Source: Pyrenula massariospora (lineage: Eukaryota > Ascomycota > Eurotiomycetes > Pyrenulales > Pyrenulaceae). Taken from it: a DNA stretch of 64,000 bases. This document shows positions 46,169-57,656 of this stretch, one piece after another. The notes under the pieces were generated by a model. It saw nothing but the letters and a program-made list of their open reading frames with translations. It ran no database searches and had not been told where the DNA came from. Location of the stretch: assembly GCA_021030905.1 (NCBI GenBank), contig JAGFMI010000005.1, forward strand, positions 1,984,001 through 2,048,000, read 5' to 3'. Numbering within the stretch: the first letter of the stretch is position 1; each line of letters starts with the position of its first letter. A program made the translations under genes and the position numbers.

Positions 46169-47194
46169 TCATTCTTCGTACTTCCCACCAACAATAGCCA
46201 AGCTAGAATTCTCCAACTTCGTCTTGAGGAACTCGTACACGGTGAACGTTACGGCTTGCCCCGGCGCAACTCTCATAACTCTTGGCGTGATACCTGTAAA
46301 GGATCCCTTCAGCAAACCTCAGCACTGTAGGAATCTTACAGTCTCACCTTTCCAAAATGCCCTAATCCCCTCCGTCTTCCACATTTCCCCCGCAATGCTT
46401 GTAATTCTCTTTAAATTACTCTCGCATGCTTCCCTCGGCGTCTTCTGCAGTCGCGTCTTGATCGTGTCAATTGGCGCATTGCTAAATGGTCCACACGCCC
46501 CACTAATCAGCCCTATCCCCGCCGTCTGCCATCCCGGCAACTCGATATCTCCTTTTTCGCTTTGTAAATTCTGAGCCCACTGCCGCAGCTCACTGTACAC
46601 AAGGAAATTGCAGGCTTGGTTCGTACCCTGACGGAGGGCCGTCAGCGACACGCCAGCATACAGGCTCCGAATACCTTCCTCTCGAAGCAAAGTAAAGATC
46701 GCATGCGGCGCGGAGCGGTACTTGACGGCGTCCATCGGGTCGGCGAGACTGTGCATCTGGCTCTGCAGTCTGATCTTGACGACCTCCATCGGCGTCACGA
46801 CGGCCACTGCCTCGGTCACACCGGCTCCCAATCCTGCAAGGAAGGTTCCTCGCCCGCTGATTGTCCCGTCGGGGTTTGCGAGCATTTTCTTATACCACTC
46901 GTAGCTGGTGAATCTGATGGCCATCTTCGGAACGATGCCGCTGAGGACGGCACCGAGGCCTTTGTACAAGCCCAGAAAGGTCTCGCGCTTGACGATCTGG
47001 ACGCCGGTTGCGATGAAGCCACGGGGTTTTACGCCAGGGGCTCTCGACCGCCGGCTGAGCTGCATACGCACTTTTATTGTGTCTAGGGGATGGCAGGCTA
47101 GGGCTTCCATCATGCCGGCGCCGCCGCCGGCGATGAGGTTTGTTGCTGGGTTGGATGATTTGCCGCTGGGGCTTCGGACAGATTTTGCGGACAT
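46169..47194 (-). CDS. SFC1: Mitochondrial succinate/fumarate carrier (Sfc1/Acr1, AcuL type)
   Basis: Inner-membrane carrier exchanging cytosolic succinate for matrix fumarate, needed for growth on acetate or ethanol and linking the glyoxylate cycle to gluconeogenesis. Two exons, 47194-46348 and 46293-46169, joining FWKG to ITPRVMRVAPGQAVTFTVYE; 323 residues, usual for the family. All three mitochondrial-carrier signatures are present: HPLDTIKVRMQ, TPMEVVKIRLQ and APIDTIKTRLQ, with the subfamily text NLIAGGGAGMMEALACHPLD and GIVPKMAIRFTSYEWYKK. Closest by memory to Sfc1/AcuL rather than citrate or ornithine carriers. Looks intact. Confidence 0.93.
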
Positions 47195-48420
47195 GGCTGG
47201 AGATATTGAGGGAATCGGAAAGACGTTGTGGTATCGTAGGAAGTAAAGGCAGAGCGCAACGAAGGAGGCGGCGTGGCTGAGTGTCTTGTCTAGGCTGTTG
47301 TGACAGAATCTATAGTGTAAGATACGCCGGATTGCAAATTATTAGAACAGGCATGTCAAGGCCGGACGTAATGAAAGAAGGATAGATCAGTCCTATTCAT
47401 CGTAAGAAGTTTCTAATTGGGAAAGGCACGATTGAACAACAATGCGTCTACAACCACAGTTCAAGACCAAAACCTCACAGGAACCACGTCACACAAAATC
47501 AAACAAAAGAGAAAAGACAAGATCAACAATCGAAGGCTTCTGAAGAGATCAGCAGGACCACATTTCTGGACGAACGGAAGCTGCAGGACAAGATGAGTCT
47601 TGGTTACGGACACCAGCCCCAGGACAAGCTTTCTCCAATTGCAGTTGGAGACGCTCATGGTGGAGCTCGAGCATAGAGACGGCCCCTGCATGTGGACAAC
47701 AGTCATTCGGTATCCGGCACAAACCTAGATTCGACGATCAGATACCCGAGGATATGGGCATCAATGGCAGTAGGATTCTTGATGCTGTCAGGGGTTTTCA
47801 CATGCAGGTTCGATCGTCATTGAAGAAGTTGTGGAGATGCGGGGATTTAGCGCGTTTTCGGGAGACGTCGGGGTCCGCTGGACCGAGGCTCACCTCTGCC
47901 GGTCTTTTCCGAGGTATAATACTAAGGTAGGGACTTGCCTAACGTACCTTGGGTACCTAGCCTTGATATACAAATAAATGCCAAGGTCCATGGATAGGAA
48001 CGGATACTAAGGTATGTAGTCATCCTCAATTTATTCCAAAATTGCGCAATCTGAGAAAAGCACAGATCAGTCATAGGAAATAAGATCTTGTTCGGAGATG
48101 TCGAAGAAACTGCGAGGGAATGTTGAGGCTGTATTTATATCTAAGAGGCTGAGTTTGGCCCAGCCTTTCCCCGTCTTCCCATTCTCGCTTATTCCGACAA
48201 GGCTTATGAGATTGACATTGTCCTGACTCTGCTGAAACATAATTTGTTTCTCGTTGAAACGGTACTGAAAATCGCTTTGAAAGGATGTGTGAAGCGAGAT
48301 TGTAGTTACAAGATGGGAAATTGTTTGTACTGCGATTCCTTTACGTATAGAAAATTTGTTAACCTTTACTTTTTTGGCACGATCAATATGCACTTTTCTT
48401 TATTCATCACATCATCCACT
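47195..48420. other. Intergenic between divergent genes
   Basis: About 1.2 kb with no recognised gene, holding the promoters of the carrier (-) and the secreted protein (+). The secreted-protein ORF extends upstream to a Met at 48244, but that extension lacks signal-peptide character. Confidence 0.5.
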
Positions 48421-49437
48421 ATGAAAAGTTTCATTGTATTAGTCACAATTTTCCTCATCCATCAAATTGCTGCGCAAGAAGTACGATATTTTATCGATGA
48501 ATCCTGCAAAAGCCTTCCAGGGAATAAGGTGGCAGTTGCCCTTTCAGCAGCTCAGCAAATGGCAATCACTGCGCACAATCGACTTCTGAGCCAGAGAGAC
48601 ACCTACACCCCGTTCCTATTCCGTGCAATCTTTAAAAGAGACAGAAACAGTGAAGACGAAGCCGACCACGTCGTAATTGGGCGTATCCTCAATATTTTGC
48701 TCCGTTTTGCAACCATGAGGGAGACGGGGAACCACCAGGATTCAAATTACCGCTACTACTGTGACAACGATCGCCGAGATATCAATGGCGGAACACGATG
48801 GACACTTCGTGAAGATCCACCTCCAAATGAACGAACCCAGGGGTATGTACTACAACGAGATCGGAGACCTCAAAATTACCAAAGGGGACGAACTCAAGAA
48901 TGGGAGGATAGACTTAATGGTCTTATCATGGGTAAATCGGCGAGTTGCGGAGCCCCATGGCAGCCATTAGCTGTCACGTATTTGGCCAAATCACATCGTG
49001 GTCAAAGAGTTGAGTGGCCAAATATGAACGAAGTAAGGGGCACAATAACAATCTGTGATCGTTTGTTAGATGGACATTTACATTCTTTTGTCGACTTTCT
49101 AAAAGATCCCGAACTCAACCTTTTCGAGTACACTCGTGGTCGTCGGTTACTAAACGCCTTTCAAAGTATGACTTCGTTCATTCTCTTATATGAGTCTCTC
49201 CAATTCCCTACATTCCAAAGAAGAATGATCGGGGGTAACTTGGATCGTCGGGGAATCCATACTTGGGATCGTATATTAGGACTTAGTCCATCAGATTCCT
49301 TTCAGAACCCGGAAAATTACGCATTCTTTGGTCTCTTAGCCGAGCTTGCAGACTTTGGCTACCGTCTAGGACCAGGCGATCGTGAGTTGAGACATGGCCA
49401 TTTTCAATTCGTTGGCGCCGGACAGATATCTTATTAG
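48421..49437 (+). CDS. Secreted protein, possibly metallopeptidase-like fold without visible zinc motif
   Basis: 338 residues from the Met at 48421, which starts a good signal peptide (MKSFIVLVTIFLIHQIAAQ); the upstream Met at 48244 adds 59 residues and hides the signal, so it is rejected. The mature protein is single-exon with four or five cysteines (ESCKSL, YYCDND, ASCGAPW, TICDRLL). The order N-terminal helix (ALSAAQQMAITAHNRLL), Cys-bounded core (GTITICDRLL), then a helix near SFILLYESLQFP resembles fungal secreted proteins of the putative-peptidase type. The HExxH expected in that helix is absent (LYESL instead). So either the resemblance is spurious or it is a catalytically dead relative. 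Function unknown. Confidence 0.6.
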   Translation: MKSFIVLVTIFLIHQIAAQEVRYFIDESCKSLPGNKVAVALSAAQQMAITAHNRLLSQRDTYTPFLFRAIFKRDRNSEDEADHVVIGRILNILLRFATMRETGNHQDSNYRYYCDNDRRDINGGTRWTLREDPPPNERTQGYVLQRDRRPQNYQRGRTQEWEDRLNGLIMGKSASCGAPWQPLAVTYLAKSHRGQRVEWPNMNEVRGTITICDRLLDGHLHSFVDFLKDPELNLFEYTRGRRLLNAFQSMTSFILLYESLQFPTFQRRMIGGNLDRRGIHTWDRILGLSPSDSFQNPENYAFFGLLAELADFGYRLGPGDRELRHGHFQFVGAGQISY

Positions 49438-50296
49438 TAGACAGAGCGAGAACTGGTATTCGAAAAATCTAATCTTTCCATTGGTGACCGTCAATGGGGG
49501 ATCAGAGGCGAAAGCAACCCATAAGCTGCGGAAAGTACCTTCAAATCTGCAAAACAACCTGCGAGGACTTGTTGATGATCCGCGACAGCTCTTAGCTCTG
49601 AATGAACCTTACACTTCTCATCAAGGGATCCCACACAGGACTTGAGGCTCATAAGATTCGACAAGTTGAACTCCAGATGGAATTCGTCTAGTGCAAACAA
49701 GTCTTTCCAAGGTGATGTCGAAGACCGACGACACAAACGTGCTAGGCAGAAATCACAACACGGCCAGCGCTATTGTGGGCGTAGATATGGCGTCTTCTGT
49801 GTTTCTTAGGCGATGCTATCTGTCTTCATGCTGTTAATTTGCGACTTTAGGCCGAAGGATTGACGACGGTGTTAAAGCATTCTTAAACTAATGCTCGAGG
49901 TACTGTCCTACCACGCGGATGAGAATTTGAGTTCTTTTCAGGGATTTTTTCGTCGAAATTATAATAATTTGAATCTGGAGCAGCTGCACCTTTAATTTGT
50001 CTTGTATAGTTTGAAGCCACGGCCAAGCCGCGTGGTTTGAAAACAGCTGCAATTGATAAAGACGAGAACCACTATCCACCATCCCGCATGAACCCCATCA
50101 CCAAACCTGCGTCACTCGGAATGCACCTATCCAACGAAGGGAAAAGCTATCAATAGGAAGCGAGCGTCAGCCTATAGCTGAAGCTCGTCACGCTATTTCA
50201 CATAATGAGAAGACTTTGCTCAATTTCCAGACTCACGCCAACGCCGCCGTCAATAGTAGCAGACTGGCCGTCAATCCCTATCGCGTTGTTGTCAAT
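49438..50296. other. Intergenic
   Basis: No recognised gene. Short plus ORF 49394-49645 overlaps the end of the secreted-protein gene in another frame and has no motif. Confidence 0.45.
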
Positions 50297-51300
50297 CTAA
50301 TTCTCGTTGAGTGGAAACGCCATGCCAAGTAGAAACGCAGGTTCATTGATTTGATGGTTTTGGTAGCTTTCCCGATTTAGCACGAATCTGATTTCTCACA
50401 TCGTCATGAACCTTGCCTGAGCACTCCTATGGCGCCTGGTGGGAGCATCATAGATAGAGGCGTTTCCATAGAGACTCTCAACTAACGTTTTGTAAACGCT
50501 CGCAGGATATGACCATGAGCCACCTGGATGCCATCATCGTGTTAATGGTGCATATCGCAATGGCTGTTCACCTAAACTTTCGTTTTCAGGGTAGTTATCA
50601 ATCACGAACTCACCAAAACCACGTCTGCCGGTTTCCCGCCATGCATGTGAGGTCTTTGAATGTCGTGAATCTTAGCAATGAGTCCATCAAGACGATCTGT
50701 CACTTGTTGCGTGGATATAAGGCGCATCGTCAGATGAGCCTAGGCTTGGATTAGAGCGAAATGGATGGGGAGACAAACTCGCCTCCTTCACATCCATCTT
50801 CCCAAATATCCCATGGCTTGTCCACATCAAGCCCATGCTCTTTTCTGCGGTTCTTGATTTCCTGAGTCAAGAGGCCCTCATAGTCACCATAGCCCCATTC
50901 TCCAATCTCTTCTGTGATATCCGCCTTCAAATTCCCCCTCCAATTCTCCAAAGAGAAGCTTGAATGTTATTTGGGCGGTCTTGCGAGGACTAACAAATAT
51001 CTGTGCGAGATTCGTGGGATCGATCAACTTGCCGGGACCGACAAGGAGCTTTCCCGTTCCGATGACTTGCTTTTCGCCGTTTTGAGTGAGCGGGAGCTCG
51101 GTTATACCAGTATACCGCCCATTGATAGTCCACTCGGTCTCTCCTGCAAAGCTTAAAATTAGCCGGATAAATACGATATCCTTTCATTTTGACGAAGGAA
51201 TGGTCATGGAGATTGCCTTTTCAACCTAGCAATGGGCTGACTGAACCTTACCGTGGCGTGCGAGGAAGACTCGTAGAGTCTGCGCGTCTTGGTCAGACAT
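50297..51300 (-). pseudogene. Histidine phosphatase (SHB17/phosphoglycerate-mutase-like), decayed
   Basis: The minus strand starts with MSDQDAQTLRVFLARHG (from 51300), splices across a normal intron to [19 protein letters not shown] and [19 protein letters not shown], then changes frame without any possible intron to [18 protein letters not shown] and PWDIWEDGCEGGE. After a poorly resolved stretch it continues with QVTDRLDGLIAKIHD and, past a plausible intron, VAHGHILRAFT. Final pieces MMLPPGAIGVLS and NEPAFLLGMAFPL lie in other frames, ending at 50297. All landmark motifs of the two-histidine phosphatase family are visible (RHGETEW, the EWGYGDYEG acid region, AHGH), but at least two or three frame breaks make it a pseudogene. 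Yeast Shb17, a sedoheptulose-1,7-bisphosphatase, belongs to this family. It lies head-to-head with an intact FBPase/SBPase-family gene about 1 kb away. Confidence 0.78.
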
Positions 51301-52327
51301 CCTCTATAATCGGAATATGTTGATGAAGCGAGATTGTTTAGTTGAGGATATGGTCGCCAGGAAGGACTTTGAAGAGGTCGTCGAGGATCGGGTGCGGCGG
51401 CTGGTACCTCCTTTGGCTTCGATCTTCGCGGTGAGAAGGCTACGTTGTTAGAATTGTAATTCACTGATGGTCCTAACGTCGTCACGGCAATAGCTTACTT
51501 TCAGACGTTCTCCCCCCACATCTGAATGTTTGGTTGTACACCACGATCTCCCCTACTACTCTTGGAAAATTACTCAGTAAGGATGTTACGCCGATTTTCC
51601 ACTCGCCATCTGGTATCATCAATGCATTTTTTTTATCTGTGATAAATTGTCTTGTGCATCTCATCTAAACTTTAAATGTGCCTTACGCTCCCAAAGGGCG
51701 CCTGAAAGGTCGATACAGCGGTTCGAGGGGCTAAACGTACGATGAGCCTGTGGATCCTGTGTATCCTTTTTCCCCGATGCACATTGGTCTCACGATAATT
51801 TATTCATAGGACAATTCAACCTTGGAAGATCAAGAGATAGTAGAGTCAGATAACCCCACGTTAAATCTTGACGACCCCAACGATGTCATCCGGCTTCAAG
51901 TAACAGAGGTTATAGCGCATCTAATTGTTACCCCTAGTGCCCTCCTAGCGAATGACGGGATGCGCTATGACTTCTGATAAGTAGCCTCGCTCCAGCTTCC
52001 TTATCATTCTTCTCACAAGCTAAAATGGTTTCCCGCCTATCCCAGCGGACATCTTGCAAATCTATCCAGGTGGTGAATTCATGATGAGAAAGCCTCAATG
52101 GAAAGCATCTGAATGGAGGAGTAGATTTCACTGCGATTGTTACACAGAAGACTTTTGGAGGGGCCGGCGCACGGAAAAGCCATATCAGGTAAGTATCCTT
52201 TACCAAAACGAGGCAATCCCATGCCCCGCGTCTCCACAAATCTTCTGTGCGTAGTTCATACAGAGAAGTCTCGAATTCAATTATATTTCTGCGGCATCTC
52301 TTTACTCTTGGTCACTCATCCCGGCAA
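51301..52327. other. Divergent region between phosphatase relic and FBPase/SBPase-like gene
   Basis: No supported gene. Short ORFs (for example 51482-51664 minus, 51934-52239 minus) carry no motif. It should hold the promoter of the downstream bisphosphatase gene and may once have been a shared bidirectional promoter. Confidence 0.45.
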
Positions 52328-53314
52328 ATGATGGCCAAAAGCGGTAGTGAAGCCGTTCTCAGATCCCTTGTTCCTTCGAATACGAGACCTTCCCTTTGCC
52401 ATTCCGTTCTTCCAACACTGATTGACTGCATCTCTTCCATAGCCTCAGTCTTGAGGAAATCTCACCAAGTTTCTCTCATCGGCACAGCCAATGCTTTTGG
52501 TGATGACCAACTGAACGTTGACGTCCTTGCGGAAGGGATCATTCGCGATGCGATCGCCAAATGTCCCTGTGTCATGACAGCAAGCAGCGAAGAAGAGCCT
52601 TTCGAGAGATCTTACAATGAGGAGAAAGAGACCAGTAGAGACGACAATGAGCGATATACCCTTGCATTCGATCCTCTGGACGGAAGCTCTATAATACCAT
52701 CGAATTGGACTGTGGGAAGCATCATCGGCATCTGGGATGGAACAACTGCATTACACCAGTCCCCCAAGGACAAGCTGATCGCCTCTGTTTTGGGCGTATA
52801 CGGTCCTCGCACAACAGCCATCGTGGCCCTGCGTATCCCGGACGCAACCTCAATATGCTTCGAAGTCGGTCTCGATGGCAAAATGTGCGAAGTCATCCGC
52901 TCCTCGATCAATCTCTCCTCCCCGCCCTTCAAGACGCGTTATTTTGCACCGGCCAATTTGCGAGCAGCGGCTGAAGATGAGCGGTATAGGCAGCTCATAA
53001 GCCACTACATGGAGCAGAAGTACACATTGAGATACAGCGGCGGCCTTGTGCCAGATATTGTCCATACTCTTGTCAAGGGACACGGCATCTACGTGTCTCC
53101 TTCCACAGATACCAGCAAGGCGAAGCTGCGACGACTGTACGAATTGACGCCGATTGCGCTTATCATGGAATGCGCGGGTGGGAAGGCAGTGGATCCGGTT
53201 GATGGGGGAGATATTTTGGAGACGGAGATTGGTGACTGTGACGAGCGGGCCGGGCTGGTATGTGGGACGGGAGAGGAGGTTGAACTTGTGAAGAAATTAT
53301 TGCTGAGAAAATGA
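52328..53314 (+). CDS. Class I fructose-1,6-/sedoheptulose-1,7-bisphosphatase family protein
   Basis: Sugar bisphosphatase of the FBPase class I fold, single exon. The start is taken as the Met at 52328 (MMAKSGSEAVLRSLVP); an upstream Met at 52247 adds 27 residues without family resemblance. From 52328 the protein has 328 residues. Motifs: GDDQLNVDVLAE (about 58-69); an acidic SSEEE at about 86-90; the metal-binding DPLDGSS (about 117-123); the GSIIGIWDG strand; and YSGGLVPDIVHTLVKGHGIY (about 236-255), followed by KLRRLYELTPIALIMECAGGKA and ILETEIGDCDERAGLVCGT. The wording resembles plant-type SBPase and its fungal relatives more than the gluconeogenic Fbp1, so sedoheptulose bisphosphate is a plausible substrate; that is inference. 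Metal ligands are present and it looks functional. Confidence 0.85.
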   Translation: MMAKSGSEAVLRSLVPSNTRPSLCHSVLPTLIDCISSIASVLRKSHQVSLIGTANAFGDDQLNVDVLAEGIIRDAIAKCPCVMTASSEEEPFERSYNEEKETSRDDNERYTLAFDPLDGSSIIPSNWTVGSIIGIWDGTTALHQSPKDKLIASVLGVYGPRTTAIVALRIPDATSICFEVGLDGKMCEVIRSSINLSSPPFKTRYFAPANLRAAAEDERYRQLISHYMEQKYTLRYSGGLVPDIVHTLVKGHGIYVSPSTDTSKAKLRRLYELTPIALIMECAGGKAVDPVDGGDILETEIGDCDERAGLVCGTGEEVELVKKLLLRK

Positions 53315-55004
53315 AAGGTCGTTGCAGTCACTAGAGGAGTACGCGAAGACTGGGAAGAAGCTGCAATGCATGTGCAATAGAAGCTGGCCGCAGGAAAGAG
53401 CCTCAGCTAGCTCATGAATTAAAGCCAGGTCTCGCGAACATGCGGTGTAGGCACTGTTAAGTGCTCAGCCCCCTGAGAATTAGCCTCGCATGTTGTATGG
53501 ATACAATGAACAATGCGAAATCCTGTTTCGAAAAGGGTTGCAGTCGAGGAGGCGAAAAGGGATCACTGGGTCACGTTTCTAAGCAACACCAGCCCATGAT
53601 TTCCCCATCCCGTCAATTTAACGTCCGGAAGTAAGGGCTACACTTTCAACAGACTCTTCAGATAAGCACAGAGATCTTTGAGTACTCGAAGCAAATGATG
53701 GAAGTGGTCATTACGCGTCTCCTGGGAAGGTGCGACCATGGGGATTTCGAGGCGCATTTCACAGATCAGACGTCCCAGTGGCTAGGCACATAGAGTATAA
53801 CATCTGGATCGGCTGTGAAAACAACTAGCGTATCAAACCCTCTATGTACGTACAACATACGCAATCTTTTGCCAGGATGGTCAGAGACGTGCGGCCAATC
53901 GGGTATTTCCTTGCAACGTACAATTCTGATGGTCAAGCCACAAGGTTGACACCCTAGATCGTTAATGTATGTCAAACAAAACTTGGCTCCCGCCTCTGGG
54001 GGCTGCCAAGGCCAGAGGGCGTGAGCTTGATCCCAGACACGGGCCAGAATAAAGCAAGCTTGCGGGCTGGTGCCATACCTTGTCTCTACCTCTTCCATGC
54101 CATCTACCCTCGGACATTTCGGTTCCATCGATCAGAGCTGCACCACGATAGGAGTATAGCGGGATGGAATAGAGCAGTTCCCGAGATGGGGCATTCTTGA
54201 ACTTTGTATCAGGCGGTTGGTAAGGCTTAGATCTCACCTGCAAGACAATCATGACCATCCGCCGATTAATCTAACTGAAACCTCTGTGGAGAACTTCTGT
54301 TCTAATGCGTCGAGAATTGTTCGCACTTCTATCAAGTGGTAAGATTCCTCAGAGATGCGAAGACTTGGAATTCAGTATCCACGGCCATTGGTGCACTGCA
54401 GATTCCACATCATACCAAGCGTTGTTGAACCGAAAGCGAGAACCTCATGACACACTAGGGTGCTCGTTCATTGAGACACCTGCGTTGTCTCTGAGCCTTC
54501 TCCTTAGTATTTCGATGTTGCCTTTTGATCCTTCCAAACTTTGAATCTCCTTTGCAGCACTTGAGTGCCTTTACTCTTCTATTTGCATTTTCTCTAAAGT
54601 CTTTTTTGATGATGTGTGGGACTCGATGTCTTCTCATTTCTATTTTAATTACGAAATATGTACAACGATGTTCTCACGGTGTTGACCCTCACGTGCCTTA
54701 CAGATGTCATTGGAATGTGTTTTAGAACACGGCCAACCATCGACGTTTCCAACGATATTATCTGCATGAGAATCTGTAGGTAATTTGATAAGAATGGTGT
54801 TGGAAAGATTCACGCCTTATGCCTGTTGCATTCAACTTACCAACAGTACTGCCTCGTCAATGGAGGAACATGATGTACACTATCTAATGCGCTTTGGAAC
54901 TTCATTGAAGCTTTTCCAAGAGCGACCTATATAAGTACACTACATCAGAAGATCAATCATCATAATTAATATTCACTCATTTCTTTCTGTTCATTTACAA
55001 GCTT
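53315..55004. other. Gene-poor stretch with an unrecognised minus-strand ORF (53766-54128)
   Basis: The ORF at 53766-54128 (minus, 120 codons, MEPKCPRVDGMEEVETRYG) has ordinary protein composition and is preceded by another open minus-strand segment to about 54258. It has no motif I recognise and could be a small gene or a relic. The remaining sequence, including the 700 bases before 55005, shows only short random frames; the last part is the promoter of the NLP gene. Confidence 0.35.
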
Positions 55005-56284
55005 ATGACTCCTAACATGTTGACCATGCACCAATTCACACGTACCACGACCGTAGCCTTGGCCGCTACCTTTTTCGCAGGTCTTAGTACGGCTTTTACT
55101 ACCTTTCCAGACGATCAGATGATATCGATGCTCAACGACGCCAGCAAGGGCGTGCAGCTGGCTCAAACATACGCCCCGTAAGATTCGACTCACGTAAGCA
55201 ACCTACCAAAGCTCACCCACATAGTGTTTTCTTTTTTGGACAGTCCCAGAATCAACCCCCTGCCTATCCTACTTGGGCGTTCGGCGGAGACGCAAGCGGA
55301 GCGCCAGACACGTTCGATGCGGGGCACCAGACCCCAGGCCAGCCGGGATGCGAATACCCGAACGTTGGGTGCAATGCAAGACTTCCAGGTACTTATATCG
55401 TCGATTATGTCTTGCGGTTTCTAATGCGATGATAGGTCCTGCTATTGGAAACGAGGGCGACGATTTTCCGATCTACTGGAGCTATGCACATTGCGGGGAC
55501 GACGTGCATATTGCATATAACACATTCTGTATGTAAATCCAGTCCTAGGTAGTCGCATGTGGCTTACAAAGACAGATCAAAAGGATGGTGTGAAACCTTA
55601 TGAAGAGGACGGTGTCGCCGCCTCTACATCTTCTGGACATCGATGGTATGTACTTGCAAGACAAAAGTCGTGCATTTCCATAACTAAAATTTTCCAGGGA
55701 TTGGGAGAGAGCTATTGTGGTGCTTTCAAAGTAGAGCTCTTCTCACTTTTCAAAAAGAGACATCCAGACTAAACTATGCACAGGAACGGGGACACCTGGG
55801 GTCCAACGTTGCTCCACATGTCCGATCACACTGGCTACAAGACCAAGAACTGGGGCGACATCCAGAACACCCTGCGAGATGACCAGGCGAACAACCATCA
55901 GGATGCTCGCAACAACCAGGCTCAGCAGAACGAAGATCATCCCAAGCTGTACGTCGCATGGTTCAAGCACAACTTGTTCGACACCCGGAACACGGGATGG
56001 AACGACATCGCCAGCCAGACGGACGACAATGCTTTCCGCAGCCAGGACTGGTGGAAATATATCGACGAAGGTGCGTTATTATTCTTTCCCATTCGTCTCA
56101 ATGCCGATTTCTCCATTCAACGTCGTCTACTTTTTGACTTTGCTAATTATGTATGCTTACAGGCCACCTGACCTTCGTGGGAGCTGGCAACGATGCGTAC
56201 AATGCATTCAAAGCCGCTAACTGGGGTTCCGCTTCCTCTCATCCGGCTGCGATCCTTGATAACCTCTGCAACGAGGGGATTTAG
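55005..56284 (+). CDS. NPP1/NLP-family (necrosis-inducing-like) secreted protein
   Basis: Member of the NPP1 family of secreted proteins found in fungi, oomycetes and bacteria. Multi-exon, with at least five short introns. It starts at 55005 with a signal peptide whose hydrophobic core reads TVALAATFFAGLSTA. Family landmarks in order: GVQLAQTYAP, the stretch around AYPTWAFGG, CEYPNVGCNARLP, a segment with IYWSYAHCGDD and HIAYNTF, the GHR-x-DWE core, then HPKLYVAWFKHNLFD, QDWWKYID and HLTFVGAGNDAYNAF, ending at 56284. The gene looks whole. Many members have no toxic activity, and activity cannot be judged from sequence here. Confidence 0.85.
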
Positions 56285-57656
56285 CGAGCAGTGAGACCTT
56301 GTTTAAGGCGGGACTGAATTGAGATGGGGGAAGATTGCAACGCCTGCAGGCAGGCGCTGCTCTTCGTGGCTTTCGGCCAGCCTCCATCGATCCATCTCAA
56401 TTTGTGTATAGTGTGCATCCCTAGAGTCTATTCTGTTGGCGTTTTGGTCTTGAGCATTGGTTGGTGGCTGAACAACTGCTGCGCTTTTACCTCTTTATTT
56501 GCTACATAGTATAGCTAGTGCTAGGCTTCTTTTAGTGGTTTGTCGGTATACATGGAATTTTGTGATAGGCTACTATTCTCCCAGAAATGTCTGGATATTC
56601 TCAGAAGTCTGTGGTTGTGGACAGAAAACCTATCGCTGGTTAACGCCTTGACACAGACGCCCGTGACTTCAGCGATGAGGAAGTTATTCGCTACACACAT
56701 CATGCCTGGTATACAACTTTACGTTTCCTCTGGAGATTTTAGCTCCGAGTAGGTTGGGTAAACCAGCTGTTATTCGTGATATAAAGTGGGATAAAGAACG
56801 AAAGATTATTAAATTTGCGATCAAAATAGTAGGCAGTATCGAACATAAGGTTGGCCGCATATCTATGCTTTGATGCATCTATCACCTCCCGTTTCCGGGG
56901 TCGAAGTTTGGTGGAGTAGCGGACCGAAGACCTGCGGGGCACCTGGCTCATTCCCGAGAAACGCCGCCCGATCCCCTTCCACGACAAATCGGCGTTTCTA
57001 AGCTATGAGCGGAGTCTAAGCTGGCCGCGGCATGACCACAAGGAAACTCGGGACCTTATCTCGAAGAATGGGTTGACATTGACCTGGGACGAACCAAGGA
57101 CACGACCTATGTTTGAGAAGTGGAAAGTGGGACATTTTCGCAGATGGGCTGAGCAGGAGAATCCGCGCGCATATGGTAAAATCAACTGGTAGTTCAGTAT
57201 CGCTCAATCACAGATATAAATGACTGCTACGAGATGCGGTTAAGATATGGATCCAATTGTAGATAGCCAAGTCTGCTGGCTAATGTTCCTCTCACTTCCC
57301 ATCTAGGCATTATCTCGCAGAGCTATCATCCGCAATCTCCGTCGAGACAACTCCTCATTTCCTGCCGCATTGCCACTCGGCTCGGTGAGCTTACTCACTC
57401 GATCGGTACATCACACAAACTCTGGCCAGCTCTGCCAATAAAAAGGCACTCGTAGGGTACTCCGGCTCCCCGAAAGAAAGCTGTCTAGGTCCAAGTTGTC
57501 AGCACACTCAGTGCTATCAAAAGCCATGTCTCAACAACGTCATGCATCAAAAGACAATACTACTAATAGTCTCTCAAACTTCAGTCCTTCCGCCACATGT
57601 CGCCCGTCTCCATCAAATCCTGGACTCTGCAACTCTGCTACCGTCTTCCAAGTCTC
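56285..57656. other. Intergenic with a coding-like plus-strand stretch (about 56917-57192)
   Basis: From about 56917 to a stop at 57190-57192 the plus strand is open without a Met and reads like real protein: LRGTWLIPEKRRPIPF, SYERSLSWPRHDHKETRD, WKVGHFRRWAEQENPRA. It could be the last exon of a lost or unrecognised gene. The rest of the stretch shows only short random frames on both strands. Confidence 0.4.
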
